Source: Rhabdophis nuchalis
Taxonomy: Eukaryota > Chordata > Lepidosauria > Squamata > Natricidae
Direction of reading: 5' to 3'
Assembly: GCA_039707465.1 (NCBI GenBank)
Contig: CM077649.1
Location: 15,476,501 to 15,540,500 of the forward strand
DNA: 64,000 bases
Under the pieces are notes generated by a model that made no database searches, was not told the DNA's origin, and saw only the letters and a list, made by a program, of their open reading frames with translations. Positions 40,101-46,702 of the stretch are shown here, piece by piece (position 1 is the first letter of the stretch; each line of letters starts with the position of its first letter). Position numbers and translations under genes: made by a program.

Positions 40101-43100
40101 CCCTCTCTCTGGAACACTATTTCTCCTTGACATTAGACTGCCCTCACTCTAACACTCTTTTGGAAGACTCTGAAGACATAGTTCTTTCAGCTGGCCTGGA
40201 AATCCAGAGTGGGATGGAGCCCATTGAAAGTAATAGCACAGACTTATATACCGCTTCTCTCTAAGCAGTTTACAGAGTCAGCATATTGTCCCCAACGATT
40301 TGGCTCCTCATTTTACCAACCTTGGAAGGATGGAAGGCTGAGTCCACCTTGAGCCTGGTGAGATTCGATCAATCAAACTGCTGGCAGCTGGTGATCAGCG
40401 TTGTCGCCAGAGTGGGGAATTATTATAAGCCAGGATTCTTAAAAGGTATATGTAACTTTAAGGACTATGTTGAATCTGATTGGCTGTGCTTCCCAGCTCA
40501 ATCATAAAAAGGTAGCTGGGAACACAGTTCATTCCCGTTTGCTTTCTTTTGCTTCTTGTTTGCCACTGAGGAGGAGCTGAAGACTAAAGAAGTATCATCG
40601 TTCGTTTTGACTGTAAGATAACTGTGTTTTGGTGAAGAACTGTTTATTGTTGGAGGAGTTAGTATCACTGTTTGGAAGAAGTATTTTAGTTACTACAAAA
40701 AGTAAAGACTATTTATTTTTCTTACTATCAGTGTTTGATAGTTATTGTGTGCTTTAAAGCAACATCTCTTACTGTCCGGTATATTGCACTATTCCGCTAT
40801 TTATTTTCCAACGGGGGCGTTTTTTAACCCCTAACAGTTACATCCAACTAGAAACTGTGCCATGCAACAAGAGTCACAGTTGCAGTTTAGATACTTCAAA
40901 CTTAAGTCCCATTAGGAACCTGTGAAACTAAGGTAACCTGGCACTGTTTCTGAATAGCTATTTCTGAAACATCTAAATGAAGTGCCAGAGAAATAATCTT
41001 GCAGTGTTTGCCAACACAGAAATTAAGTTTTATGATCACATGCTGCGATAATGGTCACTATTCTCTTCCTTGGAATCCTACGTATGGAAAATCAAATTTA
41101 GGTAGCCTTAAATTCTGTGGCGTGTCAAAGTAAGGACTGTCATTTAGTGTCATTTTATGAACAGGTGTATGGCTAGATTGATGAGAAAATACTAGCTATG
41201 TGGAAAAGCATTCAATAATTTGCAAGAATTCAAAAGCTGTTTATGCTTAAAAGTACCCCTGGAAAAAAAAGTCAACTGCTCGAAAAGAAGTATTAGAAGA
41301 AAGGATAAGGAATGTCAGTAATTCTTCAGGGGGGGAAAAGCCAGAATATATTGGCTAAAACTTTCTTTAAGGCATAGTATAATTCTAGATCTGGATCAAA
41401 ATTCTGTGTTGTGCCAGCCACCCTGCTGGCTGTCAAATCTACTAGCAGGTTTTTGGATGAGAACATCACAAATGGAAAATATGCCTGTATGACTGTGTTT
41501 TTTCAAACCTGGCAACTTTAAGATGTGTGGACTTCAACTCACAGAAACTTTGCCATCAATGCCCCTCCCCCTTCCCAAATTGTAGTGAAGTGTGAACAAA
41601 AGACACTCTCTCAAAGTTTAATAGCAAATATCAAAATAGCCCAATAAAACACCAACAGATCCTTACCATGGCAGTGGTCCTGGTTACTTGCAGGACCACC
41701 TTCTACCACACACCTCCACTCGACCTGTCCGCTCCCACAGGGAGGGCCTCCTTAGGGTGCCGTCCGCTGGACAATGCCGGCTGGCAACGCCCAGGGGAAG
41801 AGCCTTCTCTGTGGCAGGTCCCGCCCTTTGGAATGACCTCCCCCCAGACCTCCGGACTATCACCGACCTTCGCCTCTTCCGCCGGACTTTAAAAACCTAT
41901 TTCTTCCATATGGCCAGCCTGGCATAGCTGCTACAACCATATTTTATTAAAGCTGGGTTTTAAATTAATTATTTTCTCTTTTTAGCACGGGTTAAACTGT
42001 TTAATTGTAGTTTTAAATTTTGTAGAATTTTTATTGTTTGTATTTTTGGATTTTAAGTTCCTGTGCGCTGCCCTGAGTCCCTTTGTGGGAGATAGGGCGG
42101 GATAGAAATTTAATAAAAGTTAAAGTTACCAGGCTATGCCTTGGATCATCACATACTATTTTTACAATATTCAGACATTAGTTAATGATGACAATCACTC
42201 AGTCAAACAAACTCATCCACATCAAATCAAGTGGAAGTCTAGATCACAGAAAACCTAGATACTTCGGAATATATTAGGAATCAGATGCTCACTATCTTGA
42301 AGGATGTTTGCAAATGTTTGTGTCTTATTTAGCTTCCATAGCATCCAGTTGCAAGAAACAGTCCCCTGGTTCTACTCCATAAACCTGATCATCTAATACT
42401 AGCATTTAAAGCAGGGGTTCCCAAACTTGGCAACTTTAAGACTTGTGGAATTCAACTCCCAGAATTCTCCAGCCAGCAGAGCAGAGCTGGCTGGAGAATT
42501 CTGGGAGTTGAATTCCACAAGTCTTAAAGTTGCCAAGTTTGGGAATCCCTGCTTTAAACTGATGTAGACTGAAAGCTCATGAATAAATTGAAAACTTTAT
42601 ACAGGCAGTCCTCTATTTACAACTGGTCAATTAGCAACTGTTTAAAGTTACATCCTATCTAAAAAAGGGGATTTACCACCCAGATCGTACATTCTGAGGT
42701 TTGGGTGCTTAGCAAAATAGCTGGACATATAATCATTTGCAGCATCCCAGGGTCATGTGATCACACTGGTTTTGCTGAAAACTGGTTCTTCCGTTTTTAG
42801 GCAGAACCATAACATAGCAAACAATGGATTGACATAATAACTATGGCATTCGCCTAGTGACTGCCATAAAAATCCTCTTACAATTGGGTTCATTGCCATC
42901 TTGTTTTATATCCATTACAATTTATGACCATAAATGAACTATTTGTATCTAAGAACTGGGTTTATTTCATTGGGTTCAATACATATATAGCCCTTGCAGC
43001 TGTTCATATGTTGTTACCATTGTCCTGCAAGAGACTGAAGAACTAGACTGCAAATAATTATACATTAAAATATATATATATATTTAAAAGTTAAAATAGT

Positions 43101-46100
43101 CAGCTTAAAAATACACAAAATGGACTGATTAGAACTTGGTTTCATCCCTCCCCACTAACCAATTGCTAATTTCAGAACAGTTAAGCGCCACATCAGGGGT
43201 GTCGAACTCGATTTCATTGAGGGCCGCATCAGGGTTGTGTTTGACCTTGGAGGGGCTGGAGGCATGGGGGGGGGGCATGGCCAGCTCAATGTCACTCGTG
43301 TTAGGGGTGCCTGTGGTGGCCCAAGCGCTCTGCCAGCGAAAACGGGCTCCTGAGCTCCTTTTTCAGCTGCAACGGCTTTCTGCAACCCTCCGCCAGCGAA
43401 AACTGAGCTCGGGAGGGCCTCCTGCTCTGTTTTCACTGGCAGAGGCACTCTGGGCTGGCACTTTGATGTTTTCAGGGCAGCCTCGCGGGCCAGACCTAAG
43501 CATCCTGCGGGCTGCATCCGGCCCCCGGACTTTCAGTTTGACATCCCTGCTCTACATGCATTCAAGATGAGCTTTTAAGATGCACTATATCTCATGCTGA
43601 GCTGCAGTCTCATGGTCAAGAAACAACTTCCTACTCTCTTCCTTAAGTCCCTTCACACATATTAAAATGGATGTATATCTTTTGCTTCTGTGAAGTACAA
43701 CGTTCTCTTGTATCTTGCAGAGAATAAGAAACATGTTATTAACCAACAACATGCAAGCAATTCTTCCTTAGGGGTTTTTTATACCACTATTTCACACATA
43801 ATAAAAAAAAGTAATAATTGCAGGGGTTTTAGCTAAATTAAGCACCAATCTTTTTACAGTTCCTTTCATGCTTTATTAGTTGTGCTTGTGTAATATGGGA
43901 ATTTCTAGTAAACGTTCTGTGCCCTTTTAAGCACCTAAGCTATATGACTTTTCCGGTTCCAAAAACAATGGCTATTGAATGATTAAGCGCACAGCACTTT
44001 TTCCATTCAATTGTACTATTCCTTATATCACTTGCATGTGTGGGTGAGGAAATATGTGGTTTCTTGTTGACTCATGTTTGTTTAAGTTGTCATAGCATGT
44101 AGATTTACTTTTTTGTATACTTAATGTGGCTAAGTTTTCTCCAGAATCCCTGAGCATCTATCAACATGTCTCAGCAATGATAGCTTCCTAATTATTTTCT
44201 GAGTGTGTTTTGGGGTTTTGACTTATTCTGTCAATATATATTTTAGACAGATTTGCAAACTGACTATTTAGTGTAGCTATTTATCAAACATTTTCTTAAC
44301 AATCTGTAGCACTCAATTAAATATCACTCAAGCATTTTATTTAGCAATCATCTTGGTATAATAACTATATCATACATTTCAAATGTTTATGCGAAACAAT
44401 TTGCTATCTTAATGGTTAAACTTTTATAGGCAATCAGCGGCCCTTCAGAGTTTTGAATTGCAACTCTCAGAATCTATGAACATTGATAATGTTCCCTGAA
44501 ATGTATGTTCTTTTAAAAAGCCTATTGGTTTTTTTTATTTTAAATTAATGTATAACTATAACTTTTTCTATTTTTTTAAATTAAATCTCTAATGTTACTT
44601 AGAATTCTTACCACCTATGAACAGATACTGAAATAATTTTATTTGGAAAATATTAGAGTTGTGGTTTTATACTTTCAGAAAGCCTTTTAGCTATCCTGAT
44701 TGGGATATAAAAAGAATGGAGAATGAATTACTATGTGCAAATTATTTTTTTCTAGAATACTTAAAAAATGAATGTTATCTTTTCTAAATGTGCCTTCTGG
44801 ATTGAGTTTTCCTTCCTCTCCTCCCATATCCCCAGCATGAGTAAACCTCACAAGCATATGCACTTAACAAACAATTGCTGCATTTTACATATACCTATTT
44901 CTGCCCCAGATCCCTGCTCCCTTGCCATGCGTCTTTCAAAGCATTCAGGACCTGTACGGTATGCCCTGACTAAACAGAGCTGATAATAATTATTCAACTG
45001 TCTCTAGTGGAAGGTCTGGATAAAATCAGAATGGATAAGGTCTCAGATATTAAAATTAACTAGAAAGCAATGTCAAAGATCAGTTTTGTAATATAGTGGA
45101 TTCATCCTTAGATCTTGCCACACACTATTGACAAAGAACACTGATGCTTCCACTTTTAAAATGAGTTTGGTTTTCCTTTAACTAGAAGCCTTTAGTAGTT
45201 AGGAAAGTACTGTCAATATCCTAAGAGAAACAATTCCTTAGCTAAAACGTATAACAAAATCCAGGAAAGAGAACCTGGCTAAGCCGCTAATAAAATGAAT
45301 ATACATCTTTGTAGTTTGAGTCAACATACTAGCATTGAAGTTGCTATTTAGTTTTGCCATACCCAGCAGGTTTCCAACCCTGATGCTCTCTGCTAGAGAT
45401 GTTGGATCCTAACTACCATCACTCCTAACTAGAAGGCCTGTGCTGTCTCCTGGTGATCAGCAAACACTCGGCTGGTTATGTCAGTGAAGGCTGCTGTCCA
45501 CCATTTAAAAGTTCCAGGGTGGGTAGAAACTTAACAGGTAAAGCTTTCTTCCCTGAACTCTAAGGATGACTTCAGAGACAGAGAAAGTAGACTGCTCAAT
45601 CCCCAAAAGCGCTCAAACCTCCCCTTCTAAACCAGTGTTTCTCAACCTTGTCAACTTGGAAGAGGTCTGGACTTCAACTCCCAGAATTCCCCAGCCAGCG
45701 AATGCTGGGAGCTGAAGTCCAGACCTCTTCAAGTTGACACGGATGAGAAACACTGTTCTAAACCAGTGTTTCTCGACCTTGGTGACTTGAAGTCCTCTGG
45801 ACTTCAGCTCCCAGAATCTCCCAGCCAGCTATTCTAAACCAGTGTTTCTCAATCTTGGCGACTTGAAGTCCTGTTGGACTTCAACGCCCAGAATTCCCCA
45901 GCCAGCTATTCTAAACCAGTGTTTCTCAAGTGATTACATTTTAGATCAGCATTTTTTCACCTTGCCTGAACTTTAACATGATGTGTTGATGTGTGGAGCA
46001 AAGACCAGAATTCCCAACCAGCGCTCCCTAACCACTGAAAAATACTATTTTAAATCAAGATGTTTGATCCCCTGTAACTAGCAGCAAGCATTTATTTCTC

Positions 46101-46702
46101 TTGTTCGTTGGTTTAAAAGTCCAACGGAACTGGAAGTAGTTTTTCCTTAGACATACAAGTTTCACTTAAGTCAGTGTTTCTCAACCTTGGCGACTTGAAG
46201 TCCTGTTGGACTTCAACTCCCAGAATCCCCCAGTCAGCTATTCTAAAGCAGTGTTTCTCAACCTTGGTGACTTGAAGTCCTGTTGGACTTCAACTCCCAG
46301 AATCCCCCAGCCAGCTATTCTAAACCAGTGTTTCTCAACCTTGGCGACTTGAAGTCCTGTTGGACTTCAACTTCCAGAATCCCCCAGCCAGCATAGCTGG
46401 CTGAGGAATTCTGGGAGTTGGAGTCCACAGGACTTCAAGTCGCCAAGGTTGAGAAACGCTGCTCTAAACCAACGGGGTTCCCTGGACATGCCTCCCCGGG
46501 GCTCGCCGGCGCCCATCCGTTCCCTGCCGCCTTGCAACGCGGCGGCCAAGGGTCCCGCGTCCCTTTTACCTGAGAAGTCAGCCAGCGCGGCGCTCTCTTT
46601 GGTCCAAAGCAGGAGCAGGCAGAAGAGGCGAGGGAGGAGCAGCAGACCCCGGGGCGCTCCCTGCCGCCGGCTCGCCCTCAGCCCGGCCCCCACTTCGCTC
46701 AT
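5755..46702 (-). CDS. EVA1C: EVA1C, complete gene (8 coding exons, 450 aa)
   Basis: Spliced CDS on the minus strand: eight exons of 133, 197, 124, 153, 144, 81, 90 and 431 nt, total 1353 nt including stop. All introns are GT-AG and phases match. The product is a single-pass type I membrane protein: signal peptide (about residues 19-40), SUEL/galactose-binding-lectin domain 1 (about 56-149, Cys 59, 68, 88, 103, 116, 122, 136, 149), domain 2 (about 157-250, Cys 160, 169, 192, 204, 217, 223, 236, 250), membrane span about 313-334, 13-Glu run 364-376, and the C-terminal EVA1/FAM176 motif about 406-428. NHT at 53 and NVS at 245 are N-glycosylation sequons. Known: C. elegans EVA-1 is a Slit co-receptor in axon guidance, and vertebrate EVA1C is a heparin/Slit-binding surface protein. 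The length is close to human EVA1C (about 441 aa, from memory). Identification rests on recalled similarity along the whole protein. Confidence 0.96.
6527..6902. mobile_element. hAT-type MITE (CAGAGGTGTCAAACTGG) in EVA1C intron 7
   Basis: Starts ACAGAGGTGTCAAACTGG and has the GGGCCAG and GCGGGCC motifs typical of this family. It is flanked by ATCCTAAC direct repeats at 6519-6526 and 6903-6910. The right TIR is degraded. A related copy is at 43194. Confidence 0.72.
7227..7316 (-). CDS. EVA1C: EVA1C exon 7 (juxtamembrane stalk)
   Basis: The acceptor CATAG precedes 7316 and the donor GT is at 7226-7225. It encodes residues 278-307 (DINFDPKESRI...SSSLATYAYVR). INFDP and the SLAxxAYxR ending match vertebrate EVA1C. 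It enters and leaves in phase 1, like the neighbouring exons. Confidence 0.92.
7456..7820 (-). mobile_element. CR1 LINE 3' end in EVA1C intron 6
   Basis: The minus-strand frame encodes the last ~95 residues of CR1 ORF2 (MSSLMKRRTRGDMIAVF, WNSLPPEVVNAPTLEVFKK), then a UTR ending in an (A)TACAATA tail at 7456. It is 5'-truncated. Confidence 0.92.
8030..8127. mobile_element. Short hAT-type MITE (CAGGGGTTCCCCAAGCC)
   Basis: Ends CAGGGGTTCCCC and GGTTGAGGATCACTG, flanked by the duplication TTCTAAGC on both sides. About 98 bp, with no coding content. Confidence 0.75.
8440..8569. mobile_element. Palindromic hAT-type MITE in EVA1C intron 6
   Basis: Full 130-bp palindrome from CAGGGGTCTCCAACC to GGTTGGAGACCCCTG with the duplication TTCTAGGT on both sides. 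It lies 64 bp from EVA1C exon 6, on the downstream (intron 6) side. Confidence 0.95.
8634..8714 (-). CDS. EVA1C: EVA1C exon 6 (stalk region)
   Basis: The acceptor TTTACAG precedes 8714 and the donor GT is at 8633-8632. It encodes residues 251-277 (VPRFILAAVNPMV...KPKNDEY), the proline-containing extracellular stalk between lectin domain 2 and the membrane. The pattern of a VP start, an ILxA segment and an EY end agrees with vertebrate EVA1C, though this part is less conserved. Confidence 0.9.
8767..9405 (-). mobile_element. CR1 LINE 3' end in EVA1C intron 5
   Basis: The minus-strand frame from about 9399 encodes KSKVLHLGNKNE, ERDLGVLVDNHLN, VLGCINRGIESRSREVL and VETLERVQRRATKRMRGLE, then is internally deleted near 8870. 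It ends in a (TACAATA) tail. Longest CR1 copy on the 5' side in this window. Confidence 0.92.
9923..10066 (-). CDS. EVA1C: EVA1C exon 5 (SUEL lectin domain 2, second part)
   Basis: The acceptor CAG precedes 10066, and the donor GT is at 9922-9921 followed by AAGAAA. It encodes Asp203 (part) to Cys250, with SYSALEVLSKKCYGKQRCKI and PGVKKYLNVSYAC. Cys 204, 217, 223, 236 and 250 complete the eight-cysteine pattern. NVS at 245-247 is a sequon. Confidence 0.97.
10592..10726. mobile_element. Palindromic hAT-type MITE in EVA1C intron 4
   Basis: 135-bp inverted repeat (CAGGGATCTCCAACC to GGTTGGAGACCCCTG) flanked by ATCTAATT duplications. Confidence 0.94.
11432..11855. mobile_element. hAT-type MITE (CAGTGGTGGGTTTC) with internal TTTC/TTCC microsatellite
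   Basis: Starts CAGTGGTGGGTTTCAA and ends AACCCACCACTG, flanked by ATCCAAAT duplications. (TTTC)n then (TTCC)n lie at about 11609-11725. Inverted orientation relative to the 2586 copy. EVA1C intron 4. Confidence 0.93.
12990..13870. mobile_element. TIR DNA transposon (TACCGTATTTTTGGAGTATA)
   Basis: Left end TACCGTATTTTTGGAGTATA; right end TTATACTCCGAAAAATATGGTA. GATGCACCCAGG and GACGCACCCAGA lie just inside the ends. The interior has a GATA/GTAG-rich microsatellite (13040-13275) and G-runs (13507-13545). Its ends resemble those of 1341-2107. No transposase seen. Confidence 0.8.
13040..13275. repeat. Purine-rich GTAG/GAGA microsatellite
   Basis: Imperfect GTAGGTAG, GATAGAGA and GGGAGAGA runs inside the 12990-13870 transposon. 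It gives Leu/Ser/Tyr-rich spurious ORFs on the minus strand. Confidence 0.9.
14119..14253. mobile_element. Palindromic hAT-type MITE (CAGGGGTCTGCAAAGT)
   Basis: 135-bp inverted repeat from CAGGGGTCTGCAAAGT to ACTTTGCAGACCCCTG, with near-identical ACTTATG flanks. A subfamily distinct from CAGGGGTCTCC, sharing the inner GACTTCAACTCCCAGA block. Confidence 0.92.
14890..15415 (+). mobile_element. Decayed L2-like LINE fragment
   Basis: The plus strand, read across frameshifts, resembles the L2-like RT C-terminal region (FLDAQFLLSEKVATIVRRAF; CTACAGCTGGTCCAAAATG, the equivalent of LQLVQN). Heavily mutated; 5' limit unclear. Confidence 0.5.
15425..16475 (-). mobile_element. MITE (TTGACTTATGACC...AAGTCGAGGATTACC family) split by a CR1
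   Basis: 15425-15560 and 16215-16475 are the two halves of one element. The first has ACAATTGAGCCCAAAATTT and GTTAAGTGAGTTTG, the second AGAAGGTTGCAAAATGATG and TTGTAAGTCGAGGATTACCTG. The CR1 at 15579-16215 sits between them. Confidence 0.65.
15579..16215 (-). mobile_element. CR1 LINE 3' end, nested in MITE
   Basis: Minus-strand frame 16204-15653 encodes about 180 CR1 ORF2 residues (VLGCINRGIESRSREVL through WNSLSPEVVNAPTLQVFKK), stop near 15653, tail of ACAAT units at 15579-15590. EVA1C intron 4. Confidence 0.93.
16770..17225 (+). mobile_element. L2-like LINE 3' end
   Basis: The frame to about 17029 encodes MRDRLLLHTSLRPIRSHREG, AGQCRLAAPRGRAFSVAGPT, LWNDLPSELRTISDL and LKTHLFQQAGLA, then a UTR with CCTGTGCGCCGCCCTGGG near 17162 and an A-rich end. 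Same family as the 55808-58437 copy. Confidence 0.9.
17361..17438. repeat. (TAA)n microsatellite
   Basis: About 25 uninterrupted TAA units, forming the 3' tail of the L2-like element. One frame reads as poly-Asn. Confidence 0.97.
17361..17690 (-). mobile_element. L2-like LINE 3' end, opposite orientation
   Basis: Minus-strand L2-like 3' end: tail (TTA)n at 17361-17438, the GCCGC/ACTCGGAGCGG tail motif inverted near 17470, then AAACTTAAAACACAC coding remnants. It lies tail to tail with the 16770-17225 copy. Confidence 0.82.
18026..18178 (-). CDS. EVA1C: EVA1C exon 4 (SUEL lectin domain 2, first part)
   Basis: The acceptor is a pyrimidine tract ending in CAG before 18178, and the donor GT is at 18025-18024. 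It encodes residues 152-202, including VCENEELKLHCHES and the segment KFLNIYSASYG, the best-conserved stretch of vertebrate EVA1C. Cys 160, 169 and 192 belong to lectin domain 2. The exon ends in phase 1. Confidence 0.97.
18505..18849 (-). mobile_element. CR1 LINE 3' end in EVA1C intron 3
   Basis: The minus-strand frame 18844-18581 encodes RGDMIAVFRYLRGCHKEEVVK through EVFKKMLDSHLSEMV, tail of ACAAT units at 18505. It breaks off at the unrelated sequence after 18849. Confidence 0.92.
19507..19624 (-). mobile_element. CR1 LINE fragment
   Basis: About 118 bp reading RGDMIAAFQYLRGCHKEEGVKL and SKAPEGRTR on the minus strand. Both ends are cut; it has neither tail nor 5' part. Confidence 0.8.
19840..19950 (+). 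mobile_element. Possible retroelement 3' end
   Basis: Contains AAATCGGTCCAGTAGTTTTTG and ends TTTTATTTATATAGAT, a combination I associate with 3' ends of several non-LTR elements. Family not identified. Confidence 0.3.
20375..20451. mobile_element. Degenerate palindromic MITE beside EVA1C exon 3
   Basis: Truncated inverted repeat: GGTCTTCAACCTTGGCAACTTTAAG at the left, GCCAAGGTTGGAGACCCCTG at the right, followed by a duplicated ACCCCTGATTTAAACTG. It ends 70 bp from the exon 3 donor. Confidence 0.75.
20521..20644 (-). CDS. EVA1C: EVA1C exon 3 (SUEL lectin domain 1, second part)
   Basis: The acceptor TTTTAG precedes 20644 and the strong donor GTAAGT starts at 20520. It encodes residues 111-151 (KVLDECQDL through KYLLVSFKC) with Cys 116, 122, 136 and 149, closing the first lectin domain. 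It starts in phase 0 and ends one base into the Ser152 codon. A degenerate MITE lies just downstream in the intron. Confidence 0.96.
20856..21020 (+). mobile_element. hAT element 5' end (CAGGGGTCCCCAACC), cut by CR1
   Basis: Begins CAGGGGTCCCCAACCTTTTT, followed by ACCAGGGACCGG and GCGGACCGGTGGCC, a known hAT-type 5' end pattern. It stops at about 21020, where CR1 sequence starts. The opposite end is not visible after the CR1. Confidence 0.7.
21021..21537 (+). mobile_element. CR1 LINE 3' end in EVA1C intron 2
   Basis: The frame 21033-21464 encodes MEYCIQFWSPRCRKDVETLE through KKMLDSHLCEMV, and the UTR ends in ATTGTATTGTATTG at 21523-21537. It is 5'-truncated at the hAT fragment. Confidence 0.93.
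21711..21845. mobile_element. Palindromic hAT-type MITE (CAGGGGTCTCC)
   Basis: 135-bp inverted repeat flanked by exact TATTAGAA duplications. EVA1C intron 2. Confidence 0.95.
22156..22492. mobile_element. hAT-type MITE (CAGTGATGGCGAACC family)
   Basis: Left CCATGATGGCGAACCTATGGCAC, right AAAGGTTAGCCATCACTG, flanked by ACCTAAAC duplications. Related copies at 51814, 58578 and 59022. Confidence 0.9.
22566..22745 (+). mobile_element. MITE fragment (GGTAGTCCTGGACTTACAAC family)
   Basis: Starts ACAGGTAGTCCTGGACTTAC, then GTTAATTTAATGACCGTTCA and TTTCACACTTACGACCATTG. The right half is missing. Confidence 0.8.
23076..23565 (-). mobile_element. L2-like LINE 3' end with (GAT)n tail
   Basis: The minus-strand frame 23569-23300 encodes LQDRLLLPNTSHRPVRSHRE, LWNDLPPGLRTISDL and ALKTHLFCAAGLS, then the UTR with GCCCTGAGTCCCGAAAGGG and an (ATC)n tail at 23141-23076. 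EVA1C intron 2. Confidence 0.9.
23863..23996. mobile_element. Palindromic hAT-type MITE (GGGGTCTGCAAAGT)
   Basis: About 134-bp inverted repeat, GGGGTCTGCAAAGTTGGC to GCCAACTTTGCAGACCCCTG. The left terminal base pair is mutated. Confidence 0.9.
24660..24780. repeat. TG-rich and ACATAT microsatellites
   Basis: Interrupted (TG)n at 24680-24705 followed by ACATAC/ACATAT repeats at 24730-24777. Confidence 0.85.
24810..25060. mobile_element. Foldback element with 40-bp perfect inverted arms
   Basis: 24810-24849 (AAAAGAAACAGACATGATGA...) is the exact reverse complement of 25021-25060. The 171-bp spacer holds TATAAAGGCAAGCATCC and an imperfect palindrome GTTAGCAGTTGCTAAC at 24968-24983. No ORF of note. 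Family not recognised. EVA1C intron 2. Confidence 0.8.
25065..26487. other. EVA1C intron 2, no recognised element
   Basis: A+T-rich single-copy-looking DNA next to exon 2. I see no gene, microsatellite or known repeat. Confidence 0.5.
26488..26684 (-). CDS. EVA1C: EVA1C exon 2 (SUEL lectin domain 1, first part)
   Basis: The acceptor AG lies just before 26684, and the donor GT is at 26487-26486. It encodes residues 45 (part) to 110: YLTKLLRNHT, then YACDGD, the typical opening of a SUEL lectin domain, with Cys 59, 68, 88 and 103. NHT at 53-55 is a sequon. The exon is open in only one frame and has no ATG-initiated ORF of its own, so it is found by splicing and homology. Confidence 0.95.
27340..27505 (+). 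mobile_element. L2-like LINE 3' tail
   Basis: TTTTAGCGCAGGGTGGG, then CCCTGTGCGCCGCCCCGAGT and TATAAATACGATAAATAAAT. Only the UTR and tail remain. Confidence 0.82.
28671..28957. mobile_element. Degenerate hAT-type MITE (CAGGGGTGGGTTGC...)
   Basis: Left CAGGGGTGGGTTGCTGCTGG, right GTAGGAACCCACCACTGG. It resembles the CAGTGGTGGGTTTC family at the ends but lacks its microsatellite. EVA1C intron 1. Confidence 0.65.
28960..34760. other. EVA1C intron 1, mostly without recognised elements
   Basis: About 5.8 kb of A+T-rich DNA with no exon-like segment that I can support. The only clear repeat is the MITE at 29908-29996; short GAAA/GGAAA runs lie at 29750-29780 and (TG)n at 34122-34140. Confidence 0.5.
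29908..29996. mobile_element. Palindromic hAT-type MITE, left arm deleted
   Basis: Left arm reduced to CAGGGGTCTCCAACCTTTGC; right arm full length; flanked by CCTTAAAG duplications. The exact duplication shows the deletion is internal. Confidence 0.9.
34762..34798. mobile_element. MITE right-arm fragment
   Basis: TCAGACTTAAAGTTGCAAAG through GGAGACCCCTG only; the left arm is absent. Confidence 0.8.
35555..35880 (+). mobile_element. L2-like LINE 3' end
   Basis: The frame to 35695 encodes LWNNLPPELRTISDLRLFRQ and CLKTHLFQQAGLA; the UTR has CCTGTGCGCCGCCCTAGG at 35818 and a TATAAATG/A-rich end. Confidence 0.88.
36119..36577. mobile_element. hAT-type MITE with internal TTTC microsatellite
   Basis: CAGTGGTGGGTTTCAA to AACCCACCACTG with ATATGAGG duplications. 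(TTTC)n, (TC)n and TTCC runs at 36297-36450. Same orientation as 11432. Confidence 0.94.
36912..37309. mobile_element. hAT-type MITE with internal GGAA/GAAA microsatellite
   Basis: CAGTGGTGGGTTTCTG to AACCCACCACTG with ACCTCTGT duplications. (GGAA)n then (GAAA)n at 37045-37178. Opposite orientation to the 36119 copy 335 bp away. Confidence 0.94.
37460..39175. other. EVA1C intron 1, little recognised
   Basis: A+T-rich DNA without supported genes. A short squamate-type repeat tail (TTATATCCCGCTTCATAGTG ... GTCAGTATATTGCC) lies at about 38350-38440. Confidence 0.5.
39180..40200 (+). mobile_element. Decayed L2-like LINE (reverse transcriptase region)
   Basis: Across frameshifts and stops the plus strand reads MKPLGEIIHH, YADNTQLYVS, GLKLNPGKTK, NLGVLLDS and LLSHGHSCP..., parallel to residues about 500-720 of the 803-aa frame at 56020. 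The catalytic YADD is YADN here. An (AAT)n run lies near 39976. Confidence 0.75.
40227..40401 (+). repeat. Interspersed repeat (TTATATACCGCTTCTCTC type)
   Basis: GACTTATATACCGCTTCTC, GTTTACAGAGTCAGCATATTG and GGAAGGATGGAAGGCTGAGT are recurrent squamate repeat motifs; the first part recurs at 38350-38440. Cut by the LTR-like sequence that follows. Confidence 0.55.
40402..40836 (+). mobile_element. Possible solo LTR
   Basis: A 435-bp segment beginning TGTCGCC and ending CCTAACA, with a possible TATA box (CATAAAAAGG near 40502) and a G+C-rich patch near the end. It abruptly interrupts a repeat. No internal retroelement genes or clear target duplication are seen. Confidence 0.4.
41660..42122 (+). 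mobile_element. L2-like LINE 3' end
   Basis: The frame 41688-41927 encodes MQDHLLPHTSTRPVRSHREG, LWNDLPPDLRTITDLRLF and LKTYFFHMASLA; the UTR has CCTGTGCGCTGCCCTGAGT near 42060 and GGGCGGGATAGAAATTTAAT. Confidence 0.92.
42412..42551. mobile_element. Palindromic hAT-type MITE (CAGGGGTTCCCAAAC)
   Basis: 140-bp inverted repeat from CAGGGGTTCCCAAACTTGGC to GCCAAGTTTGGGAATCCCTG; flanks TTTAAAG/TTTAAAC. A third palindromic subfamily. Confidence 0.92.
42600..42945 (+). mobile_element. MITE (GCAGTCCTCTATTTACAAC family)
   Basis: ACAGGCAGTCCTCTATTTAC at the left, GCATCCCAGGGTCATGTGAT inside, ACAATTGGGTTCATTGCC near the right end. Diverged copy of the 22566 family. Confidence 0.65.
43194..43549. mobile_element. 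hAT-type MITE (CAGGGGTGTCGAACTC)
   Basis: CAGGGGTGTCGAACTCGATT at the left; AGTTTGACATCCCTG at the right; internal GAGGGCCGCATCAGGG and GGGCTGCATCCGGCCC. It produces Pro/Ala-rich spurious ORFs. Confidence 0.85.
43550..45630. other. EVA1C intron 1, no recognised element
   Basis: About 2.1 kb of A+T-rich DNA without ORFs, microsatellites or repeats that I can name. Confidence 0.5.
45633..45755. mobile_element. Palindromic hAT-type MITE (CAGTGTTTCTCAACC)
   Basis: CAGTGTTTCTCAACCTTG to GATGAGAAACACTG with TTCTAAAC on both sides. Founder-like copy for the tandem arrays at 45764 and 46171. Confidence 0.9.
45764..45930 (+). repeat. Tandem half-MITE array (two units plus partial)
   Basis: Two left-arm units of about 78 bp, each CAGTGTTTCTC...CCCAGCCAGC followed by TATTCTAAAC, then a third CAGTGTTTCTCAAG. 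Each repeat joins a MITE left half to the TTCTAAAC target sequence. Confidence 0.88.
45945..46170 (+). repeat. Duplicated block, copy A (EVA1C side)
   Basis: From GATCAGCATTTTTTCACC (about 45951) to TTTCACTTAAGT (about 46170); nearly identical to 60914-61146 in the same orientation, with small indels (GCAAAGACC versus CCAACTCC). Confidence 0.93.
46171..46462 (+). repeat. Tandem half-MITE array ending in a full palindrome
   Basis: Two units of about 78 bp (CAGTGTTTCTCAACCTTGGC ... CAGCTATTCTAAA) then a complete palindromic MITE at about 46327-46462 ending GGTTGAGAAACGCTG. It ends about 110 bp from the exon 1 splice donor, in intron 1. Confidence 0.9.

Noticed and set aside
43136..43570. 144-codon ORF
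   Set aside because: Lies within the hAT-type MITE at 43194-43549, on both strands.
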